From: Persephonella sp.
GTDB lineage: Bacteria; Aquificota; Aquificia; Aquificales; Hydrogenothermaceae
Direction: 5' to 3'
DNA length: 38,708 nucleotides
Assembly: GCF_027023985.1 (NCBI RefSeq)
Contig: NZ_JALVTW010000016.1
Location: 1-38,708, forward strand
A program made the position numbers and the translations under genes. Below the pieces are notes generated by a model, which ran no database searches, was not told the origin of the DNA, and saw nothing but the letters and a program-made list of their open reading frames with translations. Numbering within the stretch: the first letter of the stretch is position 1; every line of letters starts with the position of its first letter. Of the stretch, positions 16,355 to 24,561 are shown piece after piece.

Positions 16355-16419
16355 TTTCTCCCTCTTGCCTTTCTCCCCCTTTTCCTTCATATTTATCTTA
16401 AAAACCACTCAGGAATAAT

Positions 16420-18363
16420 ATGAAAATACTAAAAAAAGAAGAGATATATCCTGTTTTAAAACAACTTTTTTCCTCAGCACAAAAAGAAGTAAAAATATCA
16501 TCACCATGGATAAAATCAGAGGTTTTATCCACACTTTTAGATGAAAAAGAAATAGACATTCAACTGATAATCCGAGGTTCTGAGCTTGAAGATTTTACAA
16601 TAACAGATATAGACATCCTGAAAAAAATAAAATCTATCGGTGGTAGAGTTTATCTAAATCCAAACATACACTCAAAATTTGTAATTATAGATAACCAAAA
16701 AGCTGTTATAGGCTCTGCAAATATTACAAAATCAGGTCTTTATGAAGACGGAAACATAGAAACGGCAGTTTTAATTGAGAATAAACAGGAGATAAAAGAA
16801 TTACTCCAGCAATTTGAGGAAATAAAGAAAAAATCAATAAACCTGTTTGAAAATATAGCCGGCATTGTCCTTAACAGCCTTAGTTCAATAACCGTTGAGG
16901 CATTTTTGTTTGAGGAACTTCCCCAGCAGACATACATAAAAATCCCAATCTCTGAAACAGCTTTTTTACTTGGAAGAATAGCTGTGATTAAAGAGTTAAA
17001 CAGTTCTTTATTCTCAACATTTTATAATTTTGCATCCCGTTCAATGCTGTCAGAAACCCATAAAATAGAAACTGTTCTGGGACAGAAAGATGAACTTTTC
17101 AGAAAAGCCCTGTTATTTGCATATCTAAATGAAAAAAATCAAAATTTACGGATAGCCCAGATAGAGATACTTGCAGAATTTAATCCTGAAAAAATCCGAG
17201 AAAAGGAAAGCATTTTAAAAACCCCTATGACACCGCCGCAAGCAGGTTCATTAATTTACACACTTCATGATGAAAAAGAAATAGAAGATATTATGCAGAT
17301 AAACCATGCAGGATACCAGATGGGCAAGCCTGTAAAATTTGGGAAACTGTTTAATACATCCCTTAATGCCTTTATTGATTTGGAAAAGATATACACAATG
17401 CACATGGCTGTGCTGGGAACCACAGGTTCAGGTAAAACAACATTTGTCCGGAGGGTGCTGGAAAATCTGGAATACTCAGATATCCAGACATTTATAATAG
17501 ACCTTTACGGTGAATATAAAAAATCAGTTAGAAATTCCCATATCTTAGAAATTCCGGATATACTTTATCCTGTTAATTTTGATGATATAAAAAATCTGTT
17601 TAAAGAATATGGAATAAGCTTTCAGGAAAAATCTTATGAAGAAAAAAAGGTGGCTGCATACTTTAGAAAACTTCTTAAACCTGACCTTCAGATAATCGGT
17701 TTTAGAGAAATCTCCCTTGAAGAAGCAATATTAAATGCAGTGGATATGACAGAGCTTAAAGGAGAGTTAAGGTCTGAGCTTTTAACATTCCTTGATATGC
17801 TAAAAAGAGATTACCCTGAAGAAGCCCTAAGCTATCATATAAATCTTACGCAGGAATTATTTGAAGCAATCGGTAGTGATAAGAACTTTGTTATCTTTGA
17901 TTTTGAAAAAGTTGAAAATCCTATCACAAGGGTAAATATAGCCGGTCTTGTAATGAAAGAGATATTCAGGAAGGCAAAATCAGATGACAAAAAACGGGTT
18001 GTTATTCTGGAAGAAGCCCAGAATTTTGCTCCGGAAAAAGGATTTGGAGAAGTTCAGGCAGGTTCTTCAAATATTTCTTATGTAATGGCAAGGAAAATAG
18101 CCACAGAGGGAAGAAAGTTTGACCTTGGCCTTATTGCAATAACACAAAGGCCTGCAAACATAAGCAAATATGTCCTCTCACAGCTTAATACACAGGCAGT
18201 TTTCAAGCTGATTAACAGAAATGACCTTGAGGCTGTATCTGTATTTTTTGAGTATTCTAAAGAGGATATTTTCAACATCCTGCCATTTTTAAAACCGGGA
18301 ACCGGATTTATCACAGGTCTTGCCGTTCCTTTTGGTATCCTAACCGAGATAAAATTAGGATAA
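16420..18363 (+). CDS. PLD-nuclease / HerA-like ATPase fusion
   Basis: A 647-aa two-part protein. Residues 1-145 form a single phospholipase-D-type domain: His84-x-Lys86, Asp91, then GSAN (98-101), the HKD signature used by nucleases such as Nuc or Bfil as dimers. Residues about 160-325 may be a HAS-barrel-like region. From about 325 comes a HerA/FtsK-class motor: MAVLGTTGSGKTT (Walker A 333-340), VVILEEAQNFAP (Walker B, Glu531/Glu532), the EGRKFDLGL arginine-finger segment (563-571) and TQRP (575-578). HerA hexamers pump DNA and normally team with the NurA nuclease, and a nurA gene lies 2.8 kb downstream. The fused PLD domain suggests built-in cutting of DNA ends. The ribosome site AGGA is six bases from ATG. 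A role in repair or in defence are both open. Confidence 0.85.
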   Translation: MKILKKEEIYPVLKQLFSSAQKEVKISSPWIKSEVLSTLLDEKEIDIQLIIRGSELEDFTITDIDILKKIKSIGGRVYLNPNIHSKFVIIDNQKAVIGSANITKSGLYEDGNIETAVLIENKQEIKELLQQFEEIKKKSINLFENIAGIVLNSLSSITVEAFLFEELPQQTYIKIPISETAFLLGRIAVIKELNSSLFSTFYNFASRSMLSETHKIETVLGQKDELFRKALLFAYLNEKNQNLRIAQIEILAEFNPEKIREKESILKTPMTPPQAGSLIYTLHDEKEIEDIMQINHAGYQMGKPVKFGKLFNTSLNAFIDLEKIYTMHMAVLGTTGSGKTTFVRRVLENLEYSDIQTFIIDLYGEYKKSVRNSHILEIPDILYPVNFDDIKNLFKEYGISFQEKSYEEKKVAAYFRKLLKPDLQIIGFREISLEEAILNAVDMTELKGELRSELLTFLDMLKRDYPEEALSYHINLTQELFEAIGSDKNFVIFDFEKVENPITRVNIAGLVMKEIFRKAKSDDKKRVVILEEAQNFAPEKGFGEVQAGSSNISYVMARKIATEGRKFDLGLIAITQRPANISKYVLSQLNTQAVFKLINRNDLEAVSVFFEYSKEDIFNILPFLKPGTGFITGLAVPFGILTEIKLG

Positions 18364-18420
18364 TTAGCAAAAAATTGCTGCAGGAATAAATTATTCCCAA
18401 AAAAAGACAGAGGGAGAAGT

Positions 18421-19449
18421 ATGAAATTTGTAGATAAAGCCAAGATTTATGTAAAAGGTGGAGATGGTGGAAATGGCTGTGTTGCTTTCCGCAGGGAGAA
18501 GTTTGTTCCTTTAGGTGGCCCTGCAGGTGGTAACGGCGGAAAAGGTGGAGATGTAATATTACAGGCTGATGATAGACTGACAACACTGCTGGATTTTAAA
18601 CATAAAAAGCATTACAAAGCACAAAGAGGGCAGCATGGTTCAGGAAGTAATAAACACGGAAAAAATGGGGAAGACCTTATAATAAAGGTTCCTGTTGGAA
18701 CAGTTGTTAAAGATGCAGAAACAGGAGAGATAATAGCAGACCTTACTAAAAATGGACAAACGGTTGTTGTGGCAAAGGGTGGTAAAGGTGGTAAAGGAAA
18801 TGCAGCATTTAAAACCTCAACAAACCAGTCCCCTGATTATGCAGAAGAAGGACAACCGGGAGAGGAGAAATGGATAGAGCTTGAGCTTAAGCTGATAGCA
18901 GATATAGGTATAGTAGGATTTCCAAATGCTGGAAAATCAACCCTCATATCTGTTTTATCTAATGCAAAACCAAAGATAGCAGATTATCCATTTACAACAC
19001 TCGCCCCAGTCTTAGGTGTTTTAAAACTGGATTATGGAAAAAATGTTGTTATAGCTGATATCCCCGGACTTATAGAAGGAGCAACAGAAGGGCACGGTCT
19101 TGGACATGAATTTTTAAGACATATAGAAAGGACAAAGGCATTAATCCATATGATTGATATATCAGATTACAGGGAAAGGGAGCCTGAAGAGGCATTTGAG
19201 GTAATAAACAAGGAAATGGAAAAATTTTCTCCACAATTACTTGAAAAACCACAGATTGTTGTAGGAAATAAAATAGACATCCTGTCAGATAAAACAGAAA
19301 TAGACAGGCTTAAAAAATATTTTGAAGAAAAAGGATATACATTTGTTCCAGTTTCCCTTGCAACCCTTGAAGGAGTTGATAAACTTAAAGAAGAGGTATC
19401 AAAACTTTATGAAAAAATTACGGGAGAGGGGAGGTCAACTACCCCCTAA
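18421..19449 (+). CDS. obgE: Obg-family GTPase
   Basis: A 342-aa ribosome-assembly GTPase. The N-terminal Gly-rich Obg fold spans 1-158 (KGGDGGNGC, GGNGGKGGD), followed by the G domain: G1 GFPNAGKST (166-174), switch TT (192-193), G3 DIPG (213-216), G4 NKID (283-286) and G5 SLA (312-314). There is no long OCT tail. It assists late 50S assembly and stress signalling. The last residues GEGRSTTP are encoded in a G/C-rich segment that joins the odd structured sequence after the stop, so the tail may have been altered by an insertion. AGGGAG precedes the ATG. Confidence 0.95.
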   Translation: MKFVDKAKIYVKGGDGGNGCVAFRREKFVPLGGPAGGNGGKGGDVILQADDRLTTLLDFKHKKHYKAQRGQHGSGSNKHGKNGEDLIIKVPVGTVVKDAETGEIIADLTKNGQTVVVAKGGKGGKGNAAFKTSTNQSPDYAEEGQPGEEKWIELELKLIADIGIVGFPNAGKSTLISVLSNAKPKIADYPFTTLAPVLGVLKLDYGKNVVIADIPGLIEGATEGHGLGHEFLRHIERTKALIHMIDISDYREREPEEAFEVINKEMEKFSPQLLEKPQIVVGNKIDILSDKTEIDRLKKYFEEKGYTFVPVSLATLEGVDKLKEEVSKLYEKITGEGRSTTP

Positions 19450-19565
19450 TAAATTAGGAGACTTGTAGCTGATGCATAAAAGCACCGTTACATTAGGACG
19501 GTTGATAACGCCCCACTGGAAGGGATATACCGCTTTCAGCCCCAGCTTAAAGCTGGATAGTTTTA
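19441..19565 (+). other. Structured non-coding segment resembling an IS200/IS605 right end
   Basis: No gene fits here. The segment has three successive hairpin-forming repeats: CCTAAT/ATTAGG (19445-19458), ACCGT/ACGGT (19484-19502) and the perfect CCAGCTT-A-AAGCTGG (19542-19556). It is clearly more GC-rich than its surroundings. The last hairpin, embedded in CAGCCCCAGC...GCTGGATAGTT, looks like the terminal subterminal hairpin of IS200/IS605 elements, whose right ends also encode TnpB guide (omega) RNA scaffolds. No tnpA or tnpB is present. It may be a solo end, a degraded copy or an adopted small RNA. Identification rests on recalled resemblance. Confidence 0.3.
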
Positions 19566-19753
19566 TTTTTACCCCGAAACCGTTTTTCTCCACTTTGGAG
19601 AGTGCCTTTGGGATTTTATGAGATACTTTTTATGAGATACTTTAACAAAAATTTAAAAAATATTATTGGTTTTCTCCCAATTTTAACAGTTCTTTGAATT
19701 GGGTAAACAGAAGGTAAACAAAAACTGGGTTTCAGGTTGATAGGAGGTGAATT
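19566..19753 (+). other. AT-rich leader region before the membrane-anchored protein gene
   Basis: No reading frame of note. Visible are a small CTCCA/TGGAG hairpin (19588-19600), a 14-bp tandem duplication (19614-19641), a 7-bp inverted repeat CCCAATT/AATTGGG (19676-19703) and two GGTAAACA boxes 11 bp apart (19702-19709, 19713-19720). The stretch ends in a strong AGGAGGTGA ribosome site. It probably carries the promoter for the four-gene run that follows. Confidence 0.4.
19614..19641 (+). repeat. 14-bp tandem duplication
   Basis: TTTTATGAGATACT occurs twice with no spacer and no mismatch. Such short duplications are typical slippage or excision scars. Confidence 0.8.
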
Positions 19754-20665
19754 ATGAACAAAAAACTTATAGCAATCGGAGCAGTTGTTTTAATCCTGCT
19801 GGGAATATCCGGAACATATCTTTATGCAAAATGGACGGGGGTTCAGAAGGTTAAAGAAACAGTAAATAAAATACTTTCTCAGGATGAGTTGAAAGACAAA
19901 ATAACAATAGGTGAATATGATTTTGAGCCTATAACAAACACAGCTATTTTAAAAAATATCACCATAAAGGATTATCCTGAAAAGGGATACACAGGAAAAA
20001 TAAAAGAGATTAAGGTTTATGATTTTGGGGAGAACAAAGATTTTAAATTTCCAATAAAACTAACTGCAGAAGTCCAAGATTTTGAAGCCAGTTCAAAAGA
20101 TTTTCATATAAATCTGAATATAAAGCAGTCTTACATTTATCAACCTGAAAAGAAAATTTATCACCTGAAATATTCAGAGATTTATAACGATAAGTTCCAT
20201 TTGAAATTTTCATTTAGACTAAAAGATGTTGACCCGATAATCTTTAACTACGATTATGAGAAACAATCAAATCCTGCAGATTATATGATGCTTTTTAGCA
20301 AATTACTCCAGATAAAGCCGCAATTTTTAAGTATTGAATATATAGACAGAGGGGCTACACAACAGCTGATTGAAGATATGGCAAAAAGGGAACATAAATC
20401 ACCTGAAGAAATCAAATCAAAAATAATATCTGACCTGCAAAAAGAGCTTGCAAAAGCCACAAATCCTGTGGAAAAAGAGCTAATAAAAGGATTTATTTCC
20501 ATAATAAAAAATGGAAAAGGTAAAATAACCATAAACATAAAAGCAAAAAATGATGTAGCATTTCAAGATATGATGGTGCTTATGATGATGTCCAATAAGC
20601 CTGATGATATGTTTAGTTATTTAGGTAAATTTTTTGATGTCCAGATTAAATATCAGGAGACATAA
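19754..20665 (+). CDS. Membrane-anchored periplasmic protein, unknown
   Basis: A 303-aa protein with one N-terminal helix (about 5-25, LIAIGAVVLILLGISGTYLY) and a long mainly beta-strand body (about 45-190) with short amphipathic strands such as TITIGEYDFEPIT and AILKNITIKDYPEKGYTGKIKEIKVYDF. That build recalls DUF945/AsmA-like periplasmic proteins but I cannot assign it. A helical part (200-250) follows. AGGAGGTGA lies five bases before the ATG. It is directly followed by the next gene with no gap, so the two are cotranscribed. Confidence 0.75.
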   Translation: MNKKLIAIGAVVLILLGISGTYLYAKWTGVQKVKETVNKILSQDELKDKITIGEYDFEPITNTAILKNITIKDYPEKGYTGKIKEIKVYDFGENKDFKFPIKLTAEVQDFEASSKDFHINLNIKQSYIYQPEKKIYHLKYSEIYNDKFHLKFSFRLKDVDPIIFNYDYEKQSNPADYMMLFSKLLQIKPQFLSIEYIDRGATQQLIEDMAKREHKSPEEIKSKIISDLQKELAKATNPVEKELIKGFISIIKNGKGKITINIKAKNDVAFQDMMVLMMMSNKPDDMFSYLGKFFDVQIKYQET

Positions 20666-21109
20666 ATGCTGGTAAACAGATTTCCTAAAATGGCTGCCCT
20701 TCAAAAATACAGAGCATTAAAACTTGGATACCCTGAAGACCTTGCAGAAGCAATAGGAATAGCAGAAGCTTTAAAATATGCTATATTCAAAAGATTAGCT
20801 CATTCAGAAAGGAGATATCATGAAGAAGAAGAAAAAAGAAAAAAGGAAAAGCAACAACTGGACTGGGAAACATTTAAAACATTTAAACTTGCTGCCTATA
20901 ACGGCTGGCCTTACGTGGCAGGTAAGGTAGAAACCCCTGAAGAATACAAAAAAAATATCTACTGGAGATTTGGAGAAGAAGGGGGTAAAAAGATAGAAAA
21001 ATGGGCAGAAAATATAATCAAAAAAGTCCCTGAAGACTATCTGAAAAACGAACAAAAATTCTTCCGTGAAGTTTGGGTTCCTCACAGAGACGACCCGATT
21101 GATGTATAA
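20666..21109 (+). CDS. Small soluble protein of unknown function
   Basis: A 147-aa cytoplasmic protein starting immediately at the base after the previous stop (TAA-ATG), with AGGAG overlapping the end of that gene. It is helical and highly charged: a first helical part (about 5-45), a Glu/Lys-rich coiled stretch (48-65) and a Trp/Tyr-rich second half with NGWPYVAGKVETPEEY and REVWVPHRDDP. No family recognised. It lies 24 bp before nurA, in the same run, so it might assist DNA processing, but that is position only. Confidence 0.7.
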   Translation: MLVNRFPKMAALQKYRALKLGYPEDLAEAIGIAEALKYAIFKRLAHSERRYHEEEEKRKKEKQQLDWETFKTFKLAAYNGWPYVAGKVETPEEYKKNIYWRFGEEGGKKIEKWAENIIKKVPEDYLKNEQKFFREVWVPHRDDPIDV

Positions 21110-21133
21110 TATCCTCAAAAAGAGGGGATACAC

Positions 21134-22282
21134 TTGAGACTTGAACTTTTAAATAAAACTTACCGTTTAAAACAGGAACTATCCCAGCTTGCAATAACAC
21201 TTTCTGATGAAATAACCAAAGAAGAAGTCCTTTCAAAATGGAACCTTTATGAACCTTCTCCGGTATTCAGGACAACGGCAGCAGAGGACGGTTCCCTTAA
21301 CAAAAAGCATTATCTTGGTTTTTATTTATATTCAGTCGCAGGTTATTCAATAAACTTTCATCAGGAGCAGGAATATTCAGAAGAGGTAGTAGGCGAAATA
21401 GGCCTTTCTGTGATTAAAAAAACAGAACTTATTGACCAGTATCTCAGAATGTTAATGTTTTTGTGCGAACTGAAAGCATTGCTGAAACTTGCTTTAAAAG
21501 AAAAACCGGAATTCTTGCTTATAGATGGAACACTTAGCAGCAGATTTATAACAATATTTCCTAAAACAGACTGGTTTTCTGGGGAAGAGTTTGAAGGGAA
21601 GATAGCAAATGTTGCAGGTGAGTTTATAAAAGAGCTTAAGGAAAATCTATTTGATGAGGATATAGCTGCTTTCTCAATAAAAAATAAAGTAATTGCAAGG
21701 CTTATTGAAGTTCTGGGAAATAAAGGAAATAGAACAGATGTGATTGAAGCAACACTGGCAAAACTTGCATATTTTGAGTATCTGCTGCTTCTTCATAAAT
21801 TATTTTATGGACTTGACTGGAAGCCTGTTGTTATTGGAATAGCAAAAACTTCCCATTCAACAGAGCTGTTTAATAAGTCATTACCGGATATCAGAATTTT
21901 ACATCAGCATATTACAGAAACAGGTTATACAAAGCCGATTTATCTTAATCTTGAAGAAACAAAATGGGAATTTTCAGAAATATTTGAAATGGTAGAAAGG
22001 GAAATAGCATTCCAGCTTAAAGAGGTAAATATAAAATATTTTTACTCTAAATATGATGAAGGCAGAACAATATCTCTGATAGAAGTTTATGAAAATCCTG
22101 AACATACAAATATAACCCCTGAGTATATAATGGACACCCTGCATTATTTTGCCGTCTCAGGATATCCTTTCCCATTGAGAAAGGCGGATAATGAAGTGAG
22201 AATAACACACAAAGATATGGAACTGATAGAAAATCTACTGGGTCTTCAGAGGGAGCTTCATGGCAGAGAGGGTCTTACTTAG
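21134..22282 (+). CDS. nurA: NurA-domain 5'-3' nuclease
   Basis: A 382-aa NurA protein. Key features: AAEDGSL with metal-binding Asp52, FLLIDGTLSSRF with Asp131, VVIGIAKTSHSTEL (Lys238-His241) and YPFPLRKADNEVRITHKD (344-361) with His359. These are the conserved blocks of the RNase-H-like NurA nuclease, which together with HerA resects DNA ends in archaea. The HerA-type partner is the PLD fusion at 16420-18363, separated by obgE and two unknown genes. The start is TTG with AGAGGGG six bases upstream. Its end overlaps the ComEA-like gene by 23 bases. Confidence 0.85.
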   Translation: MRLELLNKTYRLKQELSQLAITLSDEITKEEVLSKWNLYEPSPVFRTTAAEDGSLNKKHYLGFYLYSVAGYSINFHQEQEYSEEVVGEIGLSVIKKTELIDQYLRMLMFLCELKALLKLALKEKPEFLLIDGTLSSRFITIFPKTDWFSGEEFEGKIANVAGEFIKELKENLFDEDIAAFSIKNKVIARLIEVLGNKGNRTDVIEATLAKLAYFEYLLLLHKLFYGLDWKPVVIGIAKTSHSTELFNKSLPDIRILHQHITETGYTKPIYLNLEETKWEFSEIFEMVEREIAFQLKEVNIKYFYSKYDEGRTISLIEVYENPEHTNITPEYIMDTLHYFAVSGYPFPLRKADNEVRITHKDMELIENLLGLQRELHGREGLT

Positions 22283-22556
22283 ATATCAAGTCTTACTGGT
22301 GTTATTGATAGTTGGTTTATCCCTTGGGATAAATAAGATTTTTTTACAGAAAGGAAAAGTATTTTCACCTGACAGATTAAAAGTGAATATAAACGCGGCA
22401 GATATAAATACTTTGGTAAAAGTTCCCTATATAAAGGAAAAAACTGCAACAAAAATAATAGAAATAAGAGAAAAAAGCGACGGTTTTACAGATTTAAATC
22501 AGCTTAAAAATTTGAGATACTATAAAAAATTTAAATACTTTTTGAAGGTGGAGTGA
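22260..22556 (+). CDS. ComEA-like membrane-anchored helix-hairpin-helix protein
   Basis: A 98-aa protein: N-terminal membrane helix (about 8-27, YQVLLVLLIVGLSLGINKIFL) and a C-terminal double HhH DNA-binding module (42-98) starting VNINAADINTL, with KVPYIKEKTATKIIEIREK and the GFTDLNQLKNL second hairpin. ComEA proteins bind incoming DNA on the periplasmic face during natural transformation. The usual Gly of the first hairpin (PGIG) is replaced (PYIK), so DNA binding may be weaker. It begins inside nurA with GGGAG five bases upstream. Confidence 0.8.
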   Translation: MAERVLLRYQVLLVLLIVGLSLGINKIFLQKGKVFSPDRLKVNINAADINTLVKVPYIKEKTATKIIEIREKSDGFTDLNQLKNLRYYKKFKYFLKVE

Positions 22557-23299
22557 TGCTGCTGGAAAATCTGTCTTATGTGGAAGTAGAAGCATATTTA
22601 GTGGAAAAGGATATTGTCCTTATTCCTATTGGTTCAACAGAGCAGCATAGCCCTTACGGCCTTATTGGAACTGATTTTATTACAGCTGAGGCTATTGCCA
22701 GAGAGGTAGGAAAAAGACTTGATATTCTGGTGGCACCAACCCTGACTTACGGTATGTCCCAACACCACATGGGATTTAAAGGCACAGTAACACTTTCACC
22801 TGAAACAATGGTAGGTGTAATTAAGGATATTGTTAATTCTTTTTTAGACCATGGTTTTAGAAGAATTGTTTTTATAAACGGGCATGGTGGGAATATAGAG
22901 CCTGTAAAAACAGCCTTTACACAGCTGAAATATGAAAACAAAAAAGGAATATTTGAAATTATATCCTGGTTTTTACTTCCAGAGGTTCAGGAGATAGAAA
23001 GGGATATATTTGAGGATAAAAATGGATATCATGCTACTCCATCTGAAGTTTCAATAACAAAATTACTTAGACCTGAGGCTTTCAAAACAAAACCATCAGA
23101 GAAAAAAAGATTAACCAAACCAAGAAATCAGATTTATTACCCACTTTCCCGTGAAGAATTCAAACAGGCCTATCCAGATGGTAGAATGGAATCAGCCCCA
23201 TGGCTTGCCAAGGAAAAATACGGAAAACTAATTATGGAAGAAGCCGTCAGAGTAATCTCAAACAGAATTAGAGAAATTTTAAAGATGAAAATGTTATAA
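22556..23299 (+). CDS. Creatininase-family amidohydrolase
   Basis: A 247-aa metal-dependent amidohydrolase. The two-metal site is visible: Glu29, His31 (STEQHSPYG) and Asp40 (GTD), His110 in NGHGGN, and Glu164 in HATPSEVS. The family includes creatininase, the riboflavin/F420 pathway enzyme ArfB and the mycofactocin peptidase MftE; the substrate here cannot be read. The ATG overlaps the previous stop by one base (TGATG) with AAGGTGG five bases upstream; a GTG three bases earlier is too close to that site. Confidence 0.85.
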   Translation: MLLENLSYVEVEAYLVEKDIVLIPIGSTEQHSPYGLIGTDFITAEAIAREVGKRLDILVAPTLTYGMSQHHMGFKGTVTLSPETMVGVIKDIVNSFLDHGFRRIVFINGHGGNIEPVKTAFTQLKYENKKGIFEIISWFLLPEVQEIERDIFEDKNGYHATPSEVSITKLLRPEAFKTKPSEKKRLTKPRNQIYYPLSREEFKQAYPDGRMESAPWLAKEKYGKLIMEEAVRVISNRIREILKMKML

Positions 23300-23320
23300 A
23301 AATATCTCTTGTTGTATTTT

Positions 23321-23618
23321 ATGAATAAATTAGCATTAAATAAAATCAAAAATTTTGTTTGTGAAAATTTTATAGGAAGTAAACTTTTTGTTTACGGCTC
23401 AAAAATTTATGGAGAACATACACAAGAAAGTGATTTAGATTTACTAAATTCCAAATTTAAATTGGAAAATGAAGAAAAAAATCATTAATAAAATAACAGA
23501 GATTAATTGGAAAGATAATACAAATATAAGTCCTGTTGTTGTTTCAAAGGAAGAATGGATTAAATATCATTCAATACCTTTATTCCAAGAAGTCAAAGAA
23601 AAGGGATTGATAATTTGA
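23321..23618 (+). pseudogene. Frameshifted MNT-type nucleotidyltransferase (minimal, HEPN-MNT antitoxin class)
   Basis: Two out-of-frame pieces of one protein. Frame A (23321-23488, 55 aa) carries FVYGSKIYGEHTQESDLDLL, the GS-x10-D-x-D nucleotidyltransferase signature, and then runs into a stop. Frame B (23469-23618, 49 aa) continues with KKKIINKITEIN and ISPVVVSKEEW...IPLFQEVKEKGLII, the usual C-terminal part of MNT proteins. The frame changes around 23440-23470. The stop of frame B overlaps a TTG-AAG-GAA start, as HEPN partners often do, but that frame (LKESLNRNI) stops after nine codons, so the HEPN toxin appears lost. The remaining 98 bp up to sir2 hold nothing coherent. A decayed HEPN-MNT toxin-antitoxin module. 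Confidence 0.7.
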
Positions 23619-23716
23619 AGGAAAGTTTAAACAGAAACATTTGAACAGCAATATTCCTTTTATCTATGAAATTACGTAAAATATCTTCAAATACAAATGG
23701 ATTAAGAATATTTAAT

Positions 23717-24559
23717 ATGGATTTAGAAAAAAATATCCAGCAAGCTAAAGAAGTTTTAAAAGAGGCGGATGCCCTGCTGATTACTGCAGGGGCAGGAATG
23801 GGAGTTGATAGTGGTCTGCCTGATTTCAGGGGAACAGAGGGTTTCTGGAGAGCTTATCCTATTGCCAAAAAACTGGGTCTGAGATTTGAAGAGCTTGCCA
23901 ATCCAAGATGGTTTAAAGAAAATCCAAAGCTGGCATGGGCTTTTTATGGACACAGACTTAATCTATACAGGAAAACACAGCCACATGAAGGATTTCATAT
24001 ACTCAGAAAATTAGGTGAAAGCAAAAAAGGAAAATATTTTGTTTTCACCTCCAATGTTGATGGTCAGTTCCAGAAAGCCGGTTATGATGAAAAAAGAATT
24101 GTTGAGATACACGGTTCAATCCATCATCTTCAGTGCACATTGCCCTGCACGGATGATATCTGGCCTGCAGACAATATAGAGATAGATATAGATATGGAAA
24201 AATTTGAGGCAAAAGAACCTCTACCAAGATGTATCCATTGTGGAGAGATAGCACGGCCAAATATACTGATGTTTGGAGACTGGGAATGGATTCCTCACAG
24301 AACGCAGGGGCAGGAATTTAGATTTGAAAACTGGCTTGAACATATATATGACATGGATTATAAGCTTGCCATTGTTGAGATAGGAGCAGGAAAAGCTGTT
24401 CCAACAGTGAGAGTAACATCTGAAAGTATTGCTTACAGATACAATGGAACACTTATAAGAATAAATCCAAGGGATTATGACGTTCCATCTTCAAAGCATA
24501 TATCCCTCCCAATGAAAGGATTGGAAGGGATAAGAGCAATAACAGAAGGGCTTGTATAG
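23717..24559 (+). CDS. Sir2-family NAD-dependent deacylase
   Basis: A 280-aa sirtuin: GAGMGVDSGLPDFRG (25-39) for NAD, TSNVD (111-115), catalytic His132 in EIHGS, and a Cys4 zinc site (Cys140, Cys144, Cys172, Cys175). It removes acyl groups from lysine (or ADP-ribosyl-linked targets) with NAD consumption. The Zn module and compact length point to a metabolic deacylase rather than a defence Sir2. The C-terminal part has EIGAGKAVPTVRV where most sirtuins have GTSL-x-V-x-P. ATG 23717 is preferred to ATG 23666 because the upstream 17 residues look unlike the family and derive from the decayed module; neither start has a good ribosome site. It converges on pyk with a 2-bp gap. Confidence 0.85.
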   Translation: MDLEKNIQQAKEVLKEADALLITAGAGMGVDSGLPDFRGTEGFWRAYPIAKKLGLRFEELANPRWFKENPKLAWAFYGHRLNLYRKTQPHEGFHILRKLGESKKGKYFVFTSNVDGQFQKAGYDEKRIVEIHGSIHHLQCTLPCTDDIWPADNIEIDIDMEKFEAKEPLPRCIHCGEIARPNILMFGDWEWIPHRTQGQEFRFENWLEHIYDMDYKLAIVEIGAGKAVPTVRVTSESIAYRYNGTLIRINPRDYDVPSSKHISLPMKGLEGIRAITEGLV

Positions 24560-24561
24560 TC

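Noticed and set aside
19450-19753. A c-di-GMP or other known riboswitch in the long gap after obgE
   Set aside because: The conserved cores I know for the common classes are not present and the structured part is next to the obgE stop, about 190 bases from the next gene.
16420-24559. A Sir2-HerA anti-phage system formed by the HerA-like ATPase and the Sir2 gene
   Set aside because: Defence Sir2-HerA genes are adjacent and the Sir2 lacks a zinc module; here they are more than 5 kb apart with housekeeping genes between, and this Sir2 has the Cys4 zinc site and length of a metabolic deacylase.
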